Of a DNA stretch of 35,820 bases, positions 7,092 through 14,675 are shown piece by piece (positions within the stretch are counted from its first letter, which is position 1; every line of letters starts with the position of its first letter). This DNA comes from Verrucomicrobiota bacterium (GTDB taxonomy: Bacteria; Verrucomicrobiota; Verrucomicrobiia; Limisphaerales; VHCN01), in NCBI GenBank assembly GCA_016871675.1, contig VHCN01000032.1, positions 1 to 35,820 of the forward strand, read 5' to 3'. Both the position numbers and the translations under genes were made by a program. Below the pieces are notes generated by a model. The model was not told the DNA's origin. It made no database searches and saw nothing but the letters and a program-made list of their open reading frames with translations.

Positions 7092-8495
7092 TCAGTCCTT
7101 CTCGTAGTTGCGCGAGAAGTCCAAAACGATCTGCCGGAGCAGGCCGCCGCGGAGCACGCTGAACACGAGCCGCGGCTTGGTGGCCACGTTTCCGATGGCC
7201 TTCTTGTGCAGCCCGCGCACGTCGTCGAGGGTGAGCACGTCCTGCCCGTCAATCTTGAGCAGGATGTCGCGCGATTGCAGCCCGGCGGACTGCGCGTTGC
7301 CGGGTGACTTGGTGCCGTAGACGAACACGCCCTTGGTGCGGTGGAAGTAGAGGTCGGGGTTGTCGAACTGGTTGATGACCTTGACGGTGAAGTCCCAGCG
7401 CGGGCAGTCGAGTTCCTCGCCCTCGACGCGGCCCTTCTCGCGCGGCGTGAGCTCGATGTTCATCACGTTGCCCTGCCGGACGACTTCGAGCTTCGCGGGC
7501 TTGCCCTTCGCGAGCAGTCCGAGCCGGCGGCGCAGGTCGGGCAAATCCTCCTCGGTGGTCGCGGTGAGGCTCTCGCCGTTGAGGCGCAGGATGCGGTCGC
7601 CGGTCTGGATGCCCGCGCGCTTGGCGGGGCTCTCGGGGTCGGTCTCGGCCACGACCACGCCCTCGGTGGCGTCGAAGTAGATGTTTTTGTTGAAGTCGCG
7701 CAGCGGCTGGAGCTGGAGGCCGGTCCAGCTCCACGGAATCTTGCCGTGCGCGCGAATCTGCGAGACGAGTTCGCGGATGACGGTCGAGGGGATGGCGAAG
7801 CCGGTGTCGCCGCCGCTCATGATGCCGCGGGTGTTGATGCCGATGACTTCGCCGCTGGTGTTGACGAGCGGGCCGCCGGAATTGCCGGGGCTGATGGCGG
7901 CGTCGGTCTGGAGCCAGAGGCTGTATTCGCTCACGCCGGGCAGGAAGCGCCGCGTGCAGGACACGATGCCGATGCTCACGCTGCGCGAGAGTCCCCACGG
8001 CGCGCCCATGGCCATCACGAAGTCGCCTTCCTTGAGCTTCATGGAGTCGCCGAGCGGCGCGAAGGGCAGCGGCGGTTCGCCGGGCTTCAGCTTGAGCTGG
8101 AGCAGCGAGATGTCGGTGTCCTTGTCGAGCCCGACGATCTTCGCCTCGTAAGCGTGGCCGTTGAAGAGGAGGCAGCGGACCTCGGTGGCTTTCTCGACGA
8201 CGTGCCAGTTGGAGAGCACCTCGCCCGTGGCGGAGATGAGCACGCCGGAGCCGGAGACTTCCTGCGTCTGCTTGCGCCCGCCTTCCATGCTCTCGCGCAG
8301 GCAGCGGATGAAGACGACGGTGGGGAAGACCTTGTCCTTGGAGCCCGCGACGATCTGGCGGAAATCCATCCGCGACCATTCGTCGAGCTTGTCGGCCGCG
8401 CCCGCCGGCAGCGCGAGCGAGGCGATCATCGCGGGGACCGCGAGCATTGCGATGAAGAGGGCGCGGGCACGTCGGAGCAAGTCAGAAAGTGGCAC
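7092..8495 (-). CDS. HtrA/DegP-type serine protease with two PDZ domains
   Basis: 467-aa periplasmic trypsin-like protease of the HtrA family, which degrades or refolds damaged envelope proteins. The signal peptide spans about 7-33. The catalytic triad is intact: His98 in SNWHVV, Asp128 in DKDTDISLL and Ser206 in SPGNSGGPL. PDZ1 is near 275-365 (GVVVAETDPESPAKRAGIQ) and PDZ2 near 385-465 (GVFVYGTKSPGNAQSAGLQ). GTG at 8495 is chosen because it gives basic residues before the hydrophobic core; ATG at 8447 is possible. It is the first gene of a minus-strand series with the pseudoprotease gene 34 bp downstream. Its promoter should lie in the 150-bp divergent region before the SDR gene, where I see no clear consensus. 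Confidence 0.92.
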   Translation of the reverse strand: MPLSDLLRRARALFIAMLAVPAMIASLALPAGAADKLDEWSRMDFRQIVAGSKDKVFPTVVFIRCLRESMEGGRKQTQEVSGSGVLISATGEVLSNWHVVEKATEVRCLLFNGHAYEAKIVGLDKDTDISLLQLKLKPGEPPLPFAPLGDSMKLKEGDFVMAMGAPWGLSRSVSIGIVSCTRRFLPGVSEYSLWLQTDAAISPGNSGGPLVNTSGEVIGINTRGIMSGGDTGFAIPSTVIRELVSQIRAHGKIPWSWTGLQLQPLRDFNKNIYFDATEGVVVAETDPESPAKRAGIQTGDRILRLNGESLTATTEEDLPDLRRRLGLLAKGKPAKLEVVRQGNVMNIELTPREKGRVEGEELDCPRWDFTVKVINQFDNPDLYFHRTKGVFVYGTKSPGNAQSAGLQSRDILLKIDGQDVLTLDDVRGLHKKAIGNVATKPRLVFSVLRGGLLRQIVLDFSRNYEKD

Positions 8496-8645
8496 AGCGA
8501 TTGGGGTTGGTTGGGCGGATGCTAGTTGAAGCGAGCGCCGGGGCAAGCGGGGAAAACGGAGCGGGGCACGGGCGTCTGCCGGCCGCGAGCCGGCGGATTT
8601 TCCGCTACCCAACCACATCGGGTTGACCATACTCGGCCCGTTCCC

Positions 8646-9395
8646 ATGACGATCCACACGGAGCTTCAAGGCCGCTGCGTCCTCGTGACCGGCGGCGCCA
8701 ACGGCATCGGCGAGGCCACGGTCCGCGCGTTTCACGGGCTCGGCGCGCGCGTGTTCTTTTGCGACACCGACGCGCGGGCCGGGCAGCGGCTCGTGAAGGA
8801 GCTCGGCCACGGCGCGGATTTCCAGCGCGTGGACCTCCGCCGCGAGACGGACATCTGCCGGTGGATTTCCCGAAGCGCGGCGCGCGGCGGCGGCATCCAC
8901 GTGCTCGTGAACAATGCCGCCATCGATCCGCGCATGCCGCAGGAACACGCATCCGTGAAGTTCCTCGACGAGCTGTGGGCGGTGAACCTGCGCGCCTACA
9001 TCCTCACCGCGCGCGAGGCGTCGCGCCACATGCCCGAGGGGATGGGCGCCATCATCAACCTCTGCTCGCTGACCTTCCACACGGCGCCCGTGAACATGAC
9101 CGCCTACGTCGCGACCAAGGGCGGCGTGCTCGGCTTCACGCGCTCGCTCGCGCGCGAGCTCGGGCCGCGCGGCATCCGCGTGAACGCCGTCTCGCCCGGC
9201 TGGATCATGACCGAGCGGCAGCTTCGCGAATACGTGACGCCCGCGGTGAAGCGGCTCATCCGCGAGGCGCAGTGCATCGAGACGCTGCTCGCCCCGGAGG
9301 AAATCGCGGACGTGATTCTCTTCCTCGCGAGCGATTCGAGCCGCGCGCTCACGGGACAGGAACTTCTCGCGGACCGCGGCTGGCAGCATTCGTGA
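8646..9395 (+). CDS. Short-chain dehydrogenase/reductase
   Basis: 249-aa classical SDR that oxidises or reduces an alcohol/ketone group with NAD(P). The Rossmann motif TGGANGIG is at 15-22, NNAA at 89-92, and the catalytic Ser141, Tyr154 and Lys158 occur in NLCSLT and AYVATKGG. An Asp at residue 40, after the second strand, favours NAD over NADP. The frame is open back to 8526, but homology starts near the ATG at 8646, so that start is used. It is transcribed away from the HtrA gene and converges with the GS-family gene, leaving 155 bp between them. The substrate cannot be named. Proximity to the amine/aldehyde genes is suggestive only. Confidence 0.88.
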   Translation: MTIHTELQGRCVLVTGGANGIGEATVRAFHGLGARVFFCDTDARAGQRLVKELGHGADFQRVDLRRETDICRWISRSAARGGGIHVLVNNAAIDPRMPQEHASVKFLDELWAVNLRAYILTAREASRHMPEGMGAIINLCSLTFHTAPVNMTAYVATKGGVLGFTRSLARELGPRGIRVNAVSPGWIMTERQLREYVTPAVKRLIREAQCIETLLAPEEIADVILFLASDSSRALTGQELLADRGWQHS

Positions 9396-9550
9396 GCGGT
9401 GACGAGTGCTACGCACGACGAAGGGCAGGCTCAACTCAGCCGGGACACCGGGCGAGCGGCTGCGGGAACGTGAGGAGCAGCAGCCCGCCGGGGCCGAAGG
9501 ACATCGCGCCGGCGGTTCGACACGGGATCACGCCGCCGGTCTGCGTCCGT

Positions 9551-10939
9551 TCAAATCTGCTCGAAGTAACGCTGCTTCTCCCAGTCGGTCACGGCGTTGC
9601 CGAACGCCTCGTGCTCCAGCCGCGCGTGGTGGGTGTAGAAGTCCACCACGTCGTCGCCGAAGGCGGTGCGGGCGAGGTTGGACTTCTCGAAGAGGCCGGT
9701 CGCGGCGCGCAGGGAACTCGGGAGGCGGGCGAGCTTCGGGTCCACGTAGGCGTTGCCGTGATACTCGGGGCCGCAGTCCAGTTTCTCGCGCACGCCCGCC
9801 ATGCCGGCCGCCAGCATCGCGGCGAAGGCGAGATACGGGTTCGCATCCGCGCCCGGCATCCGGTTCTCGATGCGGAACGAGCCGTCGTGCCCCACGACGC
9901 GGAAGCCGGTCGTGCGGTTGTCCACCGCCCACGCCATGCGCGTCGGCGCCCAACTGCCGGGCTGGTAGCGCTTGTAGCTGTTGATGGTCGGCCCGAAGAA
10001 CAGGCACAGCTCCGGCGAGTATTTCATCAGGCCGCCGAGGAATTGTCGAAAGAGCTTGGAACCCTCCACGCTTGTCGTCTCGGCACTTTTGCCTTTTGCC
10101 TTTCGCCTTTTGCCTACTTCGCCCGCGAACATGTTCTTCCCACCCCTCCACAAGCTCATGTGAATGTGGCACGAGTTGCCCGCTTCGCCCGGCGCATACT
10201 TCGCCATGAACGTCACCGCCCTGCCGTGCTGCGCGGCGATTTCGCGAACGCCCTGCTTGAAGAGCGCGTGCATGTCCGCCATCGGCAGCGGGGCGGCGCA
10301 GGTGAAGTTGATCTCGTGCTGGCCGCGGCTCCACTCGCCCTTGCTGCTCTCCACCGGCACGCGCGCGGCGCACATGCCGTTGCGGATGGCGCGCATGAGC
10401 GGCTCGTCGCGCGTCGGCTGCATGAGGTGGTAATCAATCCGGTAGTCGCTCGACGGCTGGAGTTCGCGGTAGCCGCCCGCGCGCGCGGCTTCGTAGGTCT
10501 GGTTGAACAGGTAAAACTCCAGCTCGCTCGCGCAGACGCAGGTCTGGCCCTGCTTCGCGAGCAAGTCCAATTGCCGGCGCAGCACGGAGCGCGGCGCTTC
10601 CGCGACGAGCGTGCCGTCCTCGCGCGCTAGGTCGCACAGCACGAACGCCGCACCCGGCTGCCACGGCAGCACTCGCAGCGTGTCCATGTCCGCCCGGAAC
10701 ACAAAGTCGCCGAAGCCCGCGTCCCAGTTCGCGACCTTGAAGCCATCGAGCGGGTCCATGTCGAGGTTCACCGTGAGCAGGTAATTGCATCCGTGCGTCC
10801 CGTGCTTCACGACCGAGTCGAGGAAGAAGTCGGCGCGGAACCGCTTGCCCACCAGCCGGCCGAATGGATCAGGGAAGGCGACGAGGACGGTGTCGATGAA
10901 TCCGGACTTAATCTGGGATTTGAGTTGGGCGAGGGTCAT
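9551..10939 (-). CDS. Glutamine synthetase-family enzyme, gamma-glutamylpolyamine synthetase-like
   Basis: 462-aa ATP-dependent amide ligase of the glutamine synthetase fold. The N-terminal half carries FPDPFGRLVGKR. The catalytic half has ASELEFYLF (metal-binding Glu), GQHEINF, GNSCHIHMSLW, the FFGPTINSYKRY substrate region and SFRIENRMPGADANPYLA. These fit the PuuA-like branch, which glutamylates amines, rather than housekeeping GlnA, and the aldehyde dehydrogenase next door supports that. Residues about 270-290 contain a lysine-rich stretch (GKRRKAKGKS) encoded by a heptamer repeat, between the HIHMSLW strand and LFRQFLGG, where I expect only a short loop. The ATG at 10939 directly follows another heptamer array. 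Substrate, polyamine or other amine, is not proven. Confidence 0.83.
   Translation of the reverse strand: MTLAQLKSQIKSGFIDTVLVAFPDPFGRLVGKRFRADFFLDSVVKHGTHGCNYLLTVNLDMDPLDGFKVANWDAGFGDFVFRADMDTLRVLPWQPGAAFVLCDLAREDGTLVAEAPRSVLRRQLDLLAKQGQTCVCASELEFYLFNQTYEAARAGGYRELQPSSDYRIDYHLMQPTRDEPLMRAIRNGMCAARVPVESSKGEWSRGQHEINFTCAAPLPMADMHALFKQGVREIAAQHGRAVTFMAKYAPGEAGNSCHIHMSLWRGGKNMFAGEVGKRRKAKGKSAETTSVEGSKLFRQFLGGLMKYSPELCLFFGPTINSYKRYQPGSWAPTRMAWAVDNRTTGFRVVGHDGSFRIENRMPGADANPYLAFAAMLAAGMAGVREKLDCGPEYHGNAYVDPKLARLPSSLRAATGLFEKSNLARTAFGDDVVDFYTHHARLEHEAFGNAVTDWEKQRYFEQI
10087..10114. repeat. In-frame heptamer array inside the GS-family gene (unit TTTTGCC)
   Basis: Four tandem 7-bp units: TTTTGCC at 10087-10093 and 10094-10100, TTTCGCC at 10101-10107, and TTTTGCC at 10108-10114. 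On the coding strand they specify residues about 276-285, a basic run absent from the relatives I can recall. The frame is preserved across the array. The period matches the intergenic arrays at 575 and 10943. Confidence 0.85.
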
Positions 10940-10942
10940 GGG

Positions 10943-10963
10943 GCGTAATGCGTAATGCGTAAT
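10943..10963. repeat. Heptamer tandem array (unit GCGTAAT) next to the GS-family start codon
   Basis: Three exact 7-bp units plus a partial fourth (GCGTCAG, to 10970), beginning 3 bp upstream of the ATG at 10939 of the minus-strand GS-family gene. The inverted form (TTACGCA) occurs twice at 11198-11211, at the other end of this 278-bp intergenic space. Confidence 0.85.
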
Positions 10964-11197
10964 GCGTCAGAAGGCGCGTGGACTCGGGGCATCATGGCAT
11001 CGGGATAGTGCAAAGCAAGGCGGCCAAGTCTGAAGCATCGGAATCGGCTTCGTTGTCTGCTGCGGTTCGATAGGGAACCGGGTCTTCTCGCAACTCACTG
11101 CCGCGCTGGTCGGGAACCATCTTCAGCAGAAGCTTGATGACTTCGGTCAGGAGCTTCATGCGGTGCTGGGCGACTCCGGGCCCAAGCACCCTTCTTC
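10964..11197. other. Intergenic spacer bounded by inverted heptamers
   Basis: This space separates the ALDH stop from the GS-family start. A 65-codon minus-strand frame (11189-10992) is open in it, but it matches no family I recognise and its codon use looks random, so I do not call a gene. The whole unit, 10943-11211, is bounded by GCGTAAT and its inverse TTACGCA and could be a small non-autonomous element. I see no clear terminator or promoter. Confidence 0.4.
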
Positions 11198-11211
11198 TTA
11201 CGCATTACGCA
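11198..11211. repeat. Inverted heptamer pair (TTACGCA x2)
   Basis: Two exact units of TTACGCA, the reverse-complement phase of the GCGTAAT array at 10943-10963, lying 6 bp beyond the ALDH stop codon. Confidence 0.75.
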
Positions 11212-11217
11212 GCACCC

Positions 11218-12753
11218 TCATTCCGCCACATACACATTCTTCACCTCCGTATACCCCTCCATCGCCGCCATGCCCAAGTCCCGGCCCAGCCCGCTCTGCT
11301 TGTATCCGCCGAACGGCGCCTCCACATGCACGCTGCTGTGCGAGTTGATGCTGAGGACGCCGCTTTGCACGGCACGGGCGACGCGGAGGGCGCGGCGGAG
11401 GTCGTTCGTCCAGATGGAGCCGCTGAGGCCGTAGGGCGACGCGTTGACGGCGCGGAGCATCTGCTCCTCGTGGTCGAAGGGCACGATGCACACGACCGGG
11501 CCGAAGATTTCCTCGCGCCAGCAGCGGGTGGACTTGTCCACGTCCAGCAGGACGGTGGGTTCAAGGTAAAAGCCCTTGCTTGGCGACGAACACCCCTCAC
11601 CCTGCCCTCTCCCCTCATCGGATGAGGGGAGAGGGTGGCCGGAGGCCGGGTGAGGGGTGTCTTCGGCCGATGACTGGACCCGGGGCCGATTGCCGCCGCA
11701 TGCAAACTTCGTTCCGCACTTCTTCGCGTCGGTGAGGAAGTCCTCCACGCTCGCACGCTGGGCTGCGGAGACGAGCGGGCCAAGTTGCGTTGCGTCCTGC
11801 TTCGGGTCGCCGACGATAAGCTTCTTCGTGGCAGCGACGAAGCGTTCGGCGAATGCCTCGTAAATCCCGCGCTCGACGAAGACGCGGCTGCGGGCGCAGC
11901 AGTCCTGGCCGGTGTTGGCGAAGACGCTCAGCGGCGAGGTGTCGGCGGCGCGCTGCCAGTCGGCGTCCGCGAAGACGATGTTCGGCGACTTGCCGCCGAG
12001 TTCGAGCGAGACGCGCTTCAAATCGCGCGAGGCGAGTTCCATGAGGCGCCGGCCAATCTCCGTTGAGCCGGTGAAGGAAACCTTGCGCACAAGCGGATGC
12101 GTGACGAGCGCATCGCCGATGGCGGAACCCGGGCCGACGAGCACCTGCAGCACACCGGGCGGCAACCCGGCGGCGAAGGCGAGTTCGCCGAGCCGCAGCG
12201 CGGTGAGCGGCGAGAGCGACGCGGGTTTGAGCACGACGCAGTTGCCGGCCGCCAGGGCGGGCGCGGCCTTCCAGCACGCGATGGGGAATGGGAAATTCCA
12301 CGGCACGATGGCCGCGACCACGCCCATCGGCTCGCGCAGGGTGAAGTCCAGCCCGCCGCGCGCGACGGGGATGGTCTGCCCGCAGAACTGGCCGATGGCT
12401 CCCGCGTAATACTCGAAGACCCGCGAGCCGAGGCCGATTTCATCCCGCGCATCGCTGATGGGCTTGCCGATGTTCGCGCATTCGAGCTGCGCGAGTTCCT
12501 CGCGGTGCTCGCGCAGGACGCGGGCGATGTTGAAGAGGATTTCCGCGCGCTTGCCGGGCGCGAGATTGCGCCAGCTATCCTCCCAAGCCCGCTGCGCGGA
12601 CTCGACGGCGGCGCTCGCATCCGCAGGCGTGGCGGTAGCGACTTCGGTGAAAGCCTCCTCGGTGGCGGGGTTGATGAGTTGCATGGGCGATGCGCGATGC
12701 TCTCCCAGCCGGTTCGCGAGGGCAAACATCGAGTTCTTCACGGGCGCGGTCAT
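11218..12753 (-). CDS. NAD-dependent aldehyde dehydrogenase with in-frame palindrome insert
   Basis: 511-aa member of the aldehyde dehydrogenase superfamily, oxidising an aldehyde to an acid with NAD(P). Visible are the cofactor-site region IVPWNFPFPIACWK, the LELGGKSPN glutamate, the catalytic cysteine in NTGQDCCARSR, EEIFGPVVCIVPF, and the C-terminal PFGGYKQSGLGRDLG. It is PuuC/betaine-aldehyde-like, and lying beside the GS-family ligase it could oxidise a gamma-glutamyl-aminoaldehyde. Residues about 360-392, between GGNRPRV and KGFYLEPTV, are an extra 33-residue segment encoded largely by a 69-bp palindrome. Without them the protein has a normal length. ATG at 12753 is chosen; ATG at 12684 is an alternative. 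Divergent from the opp operon across 88 bp. Confidence 0.9.
   Translation of the reverse strand: MTAPVKNSMFALANRLGEHRASPMQLINPATEEAFTEVATATPADASAAVESAQRAWEDSWRNLAPGKRAEILFNIARVLREHREELAQLECANIGKPISDARDEIGLGSRVFEYYAGAIGQFCGQTIPVARGGLDFTLREPMGVVAAIVPWNFPFPIACWKAAPALAAGNCVVLKPASLSPLTALRLGELAFAAGLPPGVLQVLVGPGSAIGDALVTHPLVRKVSFTGSTEIGRRLMELASRDLKRVSLELGGKSPNIVFADADWQRAADTSPLSVFANTGQDCCARSRVFVERGIYEAFAERFVAATKKLIVGDPKQDATQLGPLVSAAQRASVEDFLTDAKKCGTKFACGGNRPRVQSSAEDTPHPASGHPLPSSDEGRGQGEGCSSPSKGFYLEPTVLLDVDKSTRCWREEIFGPVVCIVPFDHEEQMLRAVNASPYGLSGSIWTNDLRRALRVARAVQSGVLSINSHSSVHVEAPFGGYKQSGLGRDLGMAAMEGYTEVKNVYVAE
11591..11659. repeat. 69-bp palindromic element in frame inside the ALDH gene
   Basis: The outer arms, 11591-11602 and 11648-11659, are 12-bp perfect inverted repeats. 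The inner arms, 11605-11618 and 11622-11635, are 14-bp perfect inverted repeats around a CGG loop. The element resembles the CCCTCTCCCCTCATC-type palindromes that occur between genes in many genomes. Here it sits inside a coding frame, which stays open and gains a Pro/Gly/Ser-rich loop. Confidence 0.9.
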
Positions 12754-12841
12754 TTCTGCGGCACGGCGGGTCCGAACGCGCGACACGGCGCCGGGCAGTT
12801 TGAACTTCACTTGCCCTTTCCTCGCGGCCATCCTCACGCGC
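12754..12841. promoter_or_regulatory. Divergent intergenic region between ALDH and oppA-like genes
   Basis: An 88-bp space between divergent starts must contain the promoters of both the ALDH side and the Opp transporter operon. I see no strong -35/-10 pair, operator palindrome or Shine-Dalgarno. Shared regulation of uptake and catabolism is plausible but inferred only from the arrangement. Confidence 0.4.
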
Positions 12842-14515
12842 ATGAAACCACTGTGTTGGCTGGCCGCGGCCGCGTTGTCGCTGTCCGCCTGCTCGCCGAA
12901 GCAACCTTCCCCCGAACCCGCCCCCGGTTCAGGCACGGCCGCGCCCGCCAAGTCCGGCAAGGTCGAGCAAATCCTTCACAAGGGCAACGGCGCGGAGCCG
13001 GCGGACCTCGACCCGCAGATCGTCACAGGCGTCACCGAGCATCATCTCATCATGGCGTTGCAGGAGGGGCTCGTCATCGAGGATCCGAAGGACCTGCACC
13101 CCATTCCCGGCGTCGCCGAGAAGTGGGACATCTCGTCCGACGGCAAGGTTTACACGTTCCACCTCCGCAAGAACGCCAGGTGGTCCAACGGCCAGCCCGT
13201 CGTGGCGAAGGATTTCCTCGAGGCCTACAAGCGCATGCTCACGCCGTCACTCGCCTCGCAGTATGCCTACATGCATTTCGTGGTGAAGAACGCCGAGGCC
13301 TTCAACAAGGGCACGCTCACGGACTTCTCGCAGGTCGGCTACGCCGCGCCGGACGACCACACGTTCAGCCTCACCCTCGAATCGCCCACGCCCTATCTGC
13401 TCTCGCTCATGTGCCACACGTCGTGGCTTCCCGTGCACGTGCCCACGGTCGCGAAGTTCGGCGACCCCTACCAGCGCATCACGATGAGCAAGGACGGCAA
13501 GGGCGGCGCGCAAGGCAACAAGTGGACCCGCCCCGGCAACTACGTCGGCAACGGCCCGTTCGTCCTCGCCGAGTGGCGCGAGAACGAAGTCATCATCGTC
13601 AAGCGCAGCCCCACCTACTGGGACGCCGCGACGGTGAAGCTCGACGCGATTCACTTCCACAGCATCACGAGCCAGGAGACCGAGGAGCGCGAGTTCCGCG
13701 CCGGCAACCTGCACATCACCGAGACACTGCCGCTCTCCAAGATCGACGTTTACAAGAAGGAAAACCCGGCGTTGCTCAAGATCGACCCGTATCTCGGCGT
13801 CTACTTCTACCGCATCAACACCACCAAGCCGCCGCTCAACAACCGGCGCGTGCGCCGCGCGCTGGCGATGACCGTGGACCGCGAGTCCCTCGTGAAATAC
13901 GTGACCAAGGGCGGCCAGCTCCCCGCCCACAGCCTCGTGCCGCCCGACACCGCCGGCTACAACGGCACCGCGCGCGTGCCGACGGACATCGCCGCCGCGA
14001 AAAAACTGCTCGCCGAGGCGGGCTTCCCCGACGGCAAGGGCCTGCCCCCCATCCAGCTCCTTTACAACACCCAGGAAGCCCACCGCATCATCGCCGAGGC
14101 CATTCAGCAGATGTGGAAGAAGAACCTCGGCATCGAGGTCGAGCTGCTGAACCAGGAGTGGAAGGTCTATCTCGATTCGCAGCGGACGATGAACTACCAG
14201 ATTTGCCGCGCCGGCTGGATCGGCGACTACAACGACCCCAACACCTTCATGGACATGTGGCTCAAGGACGGCGGCCAAAACGAAACCGGCTGGACGAATC
14301 CCGAATACGACCGCCTCGTGCGCGCGGCCGGGGCCACCGGCGAGCAGGCGAAGCGCTACGAACTCTTCCAAAAAGCCGAGGCCATCCTGATGGACGAATG
14401 CCCCATCATCCCCATCTACTTCTACACCCGCGTCCACCTCCAGCGCCCCAACGTCAAAGGCTGGTATCCGACCATCCTCGACAATCACCCCTACAAGTTC
14501 GTGTGGATGGAATGA
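12842..14515 (+). CDS. oppA: Oligopeptide ABC transporter substrate-binding lipoprotein
   Basis: 557-aa extracytoplasmic solute-binding protein of family 5 (OppA/DppA type), which delivers peptides or related solutes to the membrane permeases. The signal peptide ends at a lipobox (SLSAC, Cys17) followed by a Ser/Pro/Gly-rich tether. Family features include GAEPADLDPQIVTG, the NARWSNGQPVVAKDF segment (the family-5 signature region), RRVRRALAMTVDR, and a C-terminal DECPIIPIYFYTRVHL. The frame is open upstream to 12458, but the ATG at 12842 gives the lipoprotein signal. It is the first gene of an operon with two permeases and two ATPases. Bound substrate cannot be read from the sequence; the symbol denotes family similarity. 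Confidence 0.92.
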   Translation: MKPLCWLAAAALSLSACSPKQPSPEPAPGSGTAAPAKSGKVEQILHKGNGAEPADLDPQIVTGVTEHHLIMALQEGLVIEDPKDLHPIPGVAEKWDISSDGKVYTFHLRKNARWSNGQPVVAKDFLEAYKRMLTPSLASQYAYMHFVVKNAEAFNKGTLTDFSQVGYAAPDDHTFSLTLESPTPYLLSLMCHTSWLPVHVPTVAKFGDPYQRITMSKDGKGGAQGNKWTRPGNYVGNGPFVLAEWRENEVIIVKRSPTYWDAATVKLDAIHFHSITSQETEEREFRAGNLHITETLPLSKIDVYKKENPALLKIDPYLGVYFYRINTTKPPLNNRRVRRALAMTVDRESLVKYVTKGGQLPAHSLVPPDTAGYNGTARVPTDIAAAKKLLAEAGFPDGKGLPPIQLLYNTQEAHRIIAEAIQQMWKKNLGIEVELLNQEWKVYLDSQRTMNYQICRAGWIGDYNDPNTFMDMWLKDGGQNETGWTNPEYDRLVRAAGATGEQAKRYELFQKAEAILMDECPIIPIYFYTRVHLQRPNVKGWYPTILDNHPYKFVWME

Positions 14516-14542
14516 CCGCGGCGCGGCATGACCCACCACCAA

Positions 14543-14670
14543 ACCCGAATGACGAACGAAGCCCGAATGACCGGTGGGAACGGTCGGCGGCTCGCACGGC
14601 CCGCGAACCTTCACTCACCATGGGCCCTTCGCCATTCCTTCGTCCGTTGTCCGCCGGCCTTCGTCATTTC
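14543..14670. repeat. Imperfect inverted repeat between oppA- and oppB-like genes
   Basis: The left part holds two copies of CCCGAATGAC (14544-14553, 14562-14571) separated by GAACGAAG. The right part (14631-14670) holds CCATTCCTTCGTCC and CCTTCGTCATTTC, which are approximate reverse complements (GAAATGACGAAGG against GAATGACGAACG). It occupies most of the 160-bp gap. The pattern resembles dispersed intergenic repeats rather than a single terminator, and there is no T-tract. Confidence 0.55.
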
Positions 14671-14675
14671 CTGAG

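Noticed and set aside
9396-9550. Hairpin CCGCCGG/CCGGCGG (9485-9491 with 9509-9515) as a bidirectional terminator between the SDR and GS-family genes
   Set aside because: Stem of 7 bp with a 17-base loop and no T-tract; such GC-rich inverted repeats are expected by chance here.
10992-11189. 65-codon minus-strand frame between the ALDH and GS-family genes
   Set aside because: No recognisable family, no supported start context, and it lies in a repeat-bounded spacer; treated as non-coding.
11591-11659. Palindrome in the ALDH gene as an intrinsic terminator or as evidence of a pseudogene
   Set aside because: No T-tract, it lies in mid-gene, and the frame stays open with all catalytic segments intact on both sides.
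13247-14614. 455-codon minus-strand frame opposite the oppA-like gene
   Set aside because: Antisense shadow of a gene with clear family-5 solute-binding features; composition is Val/Asp/His-rich and has no motif.
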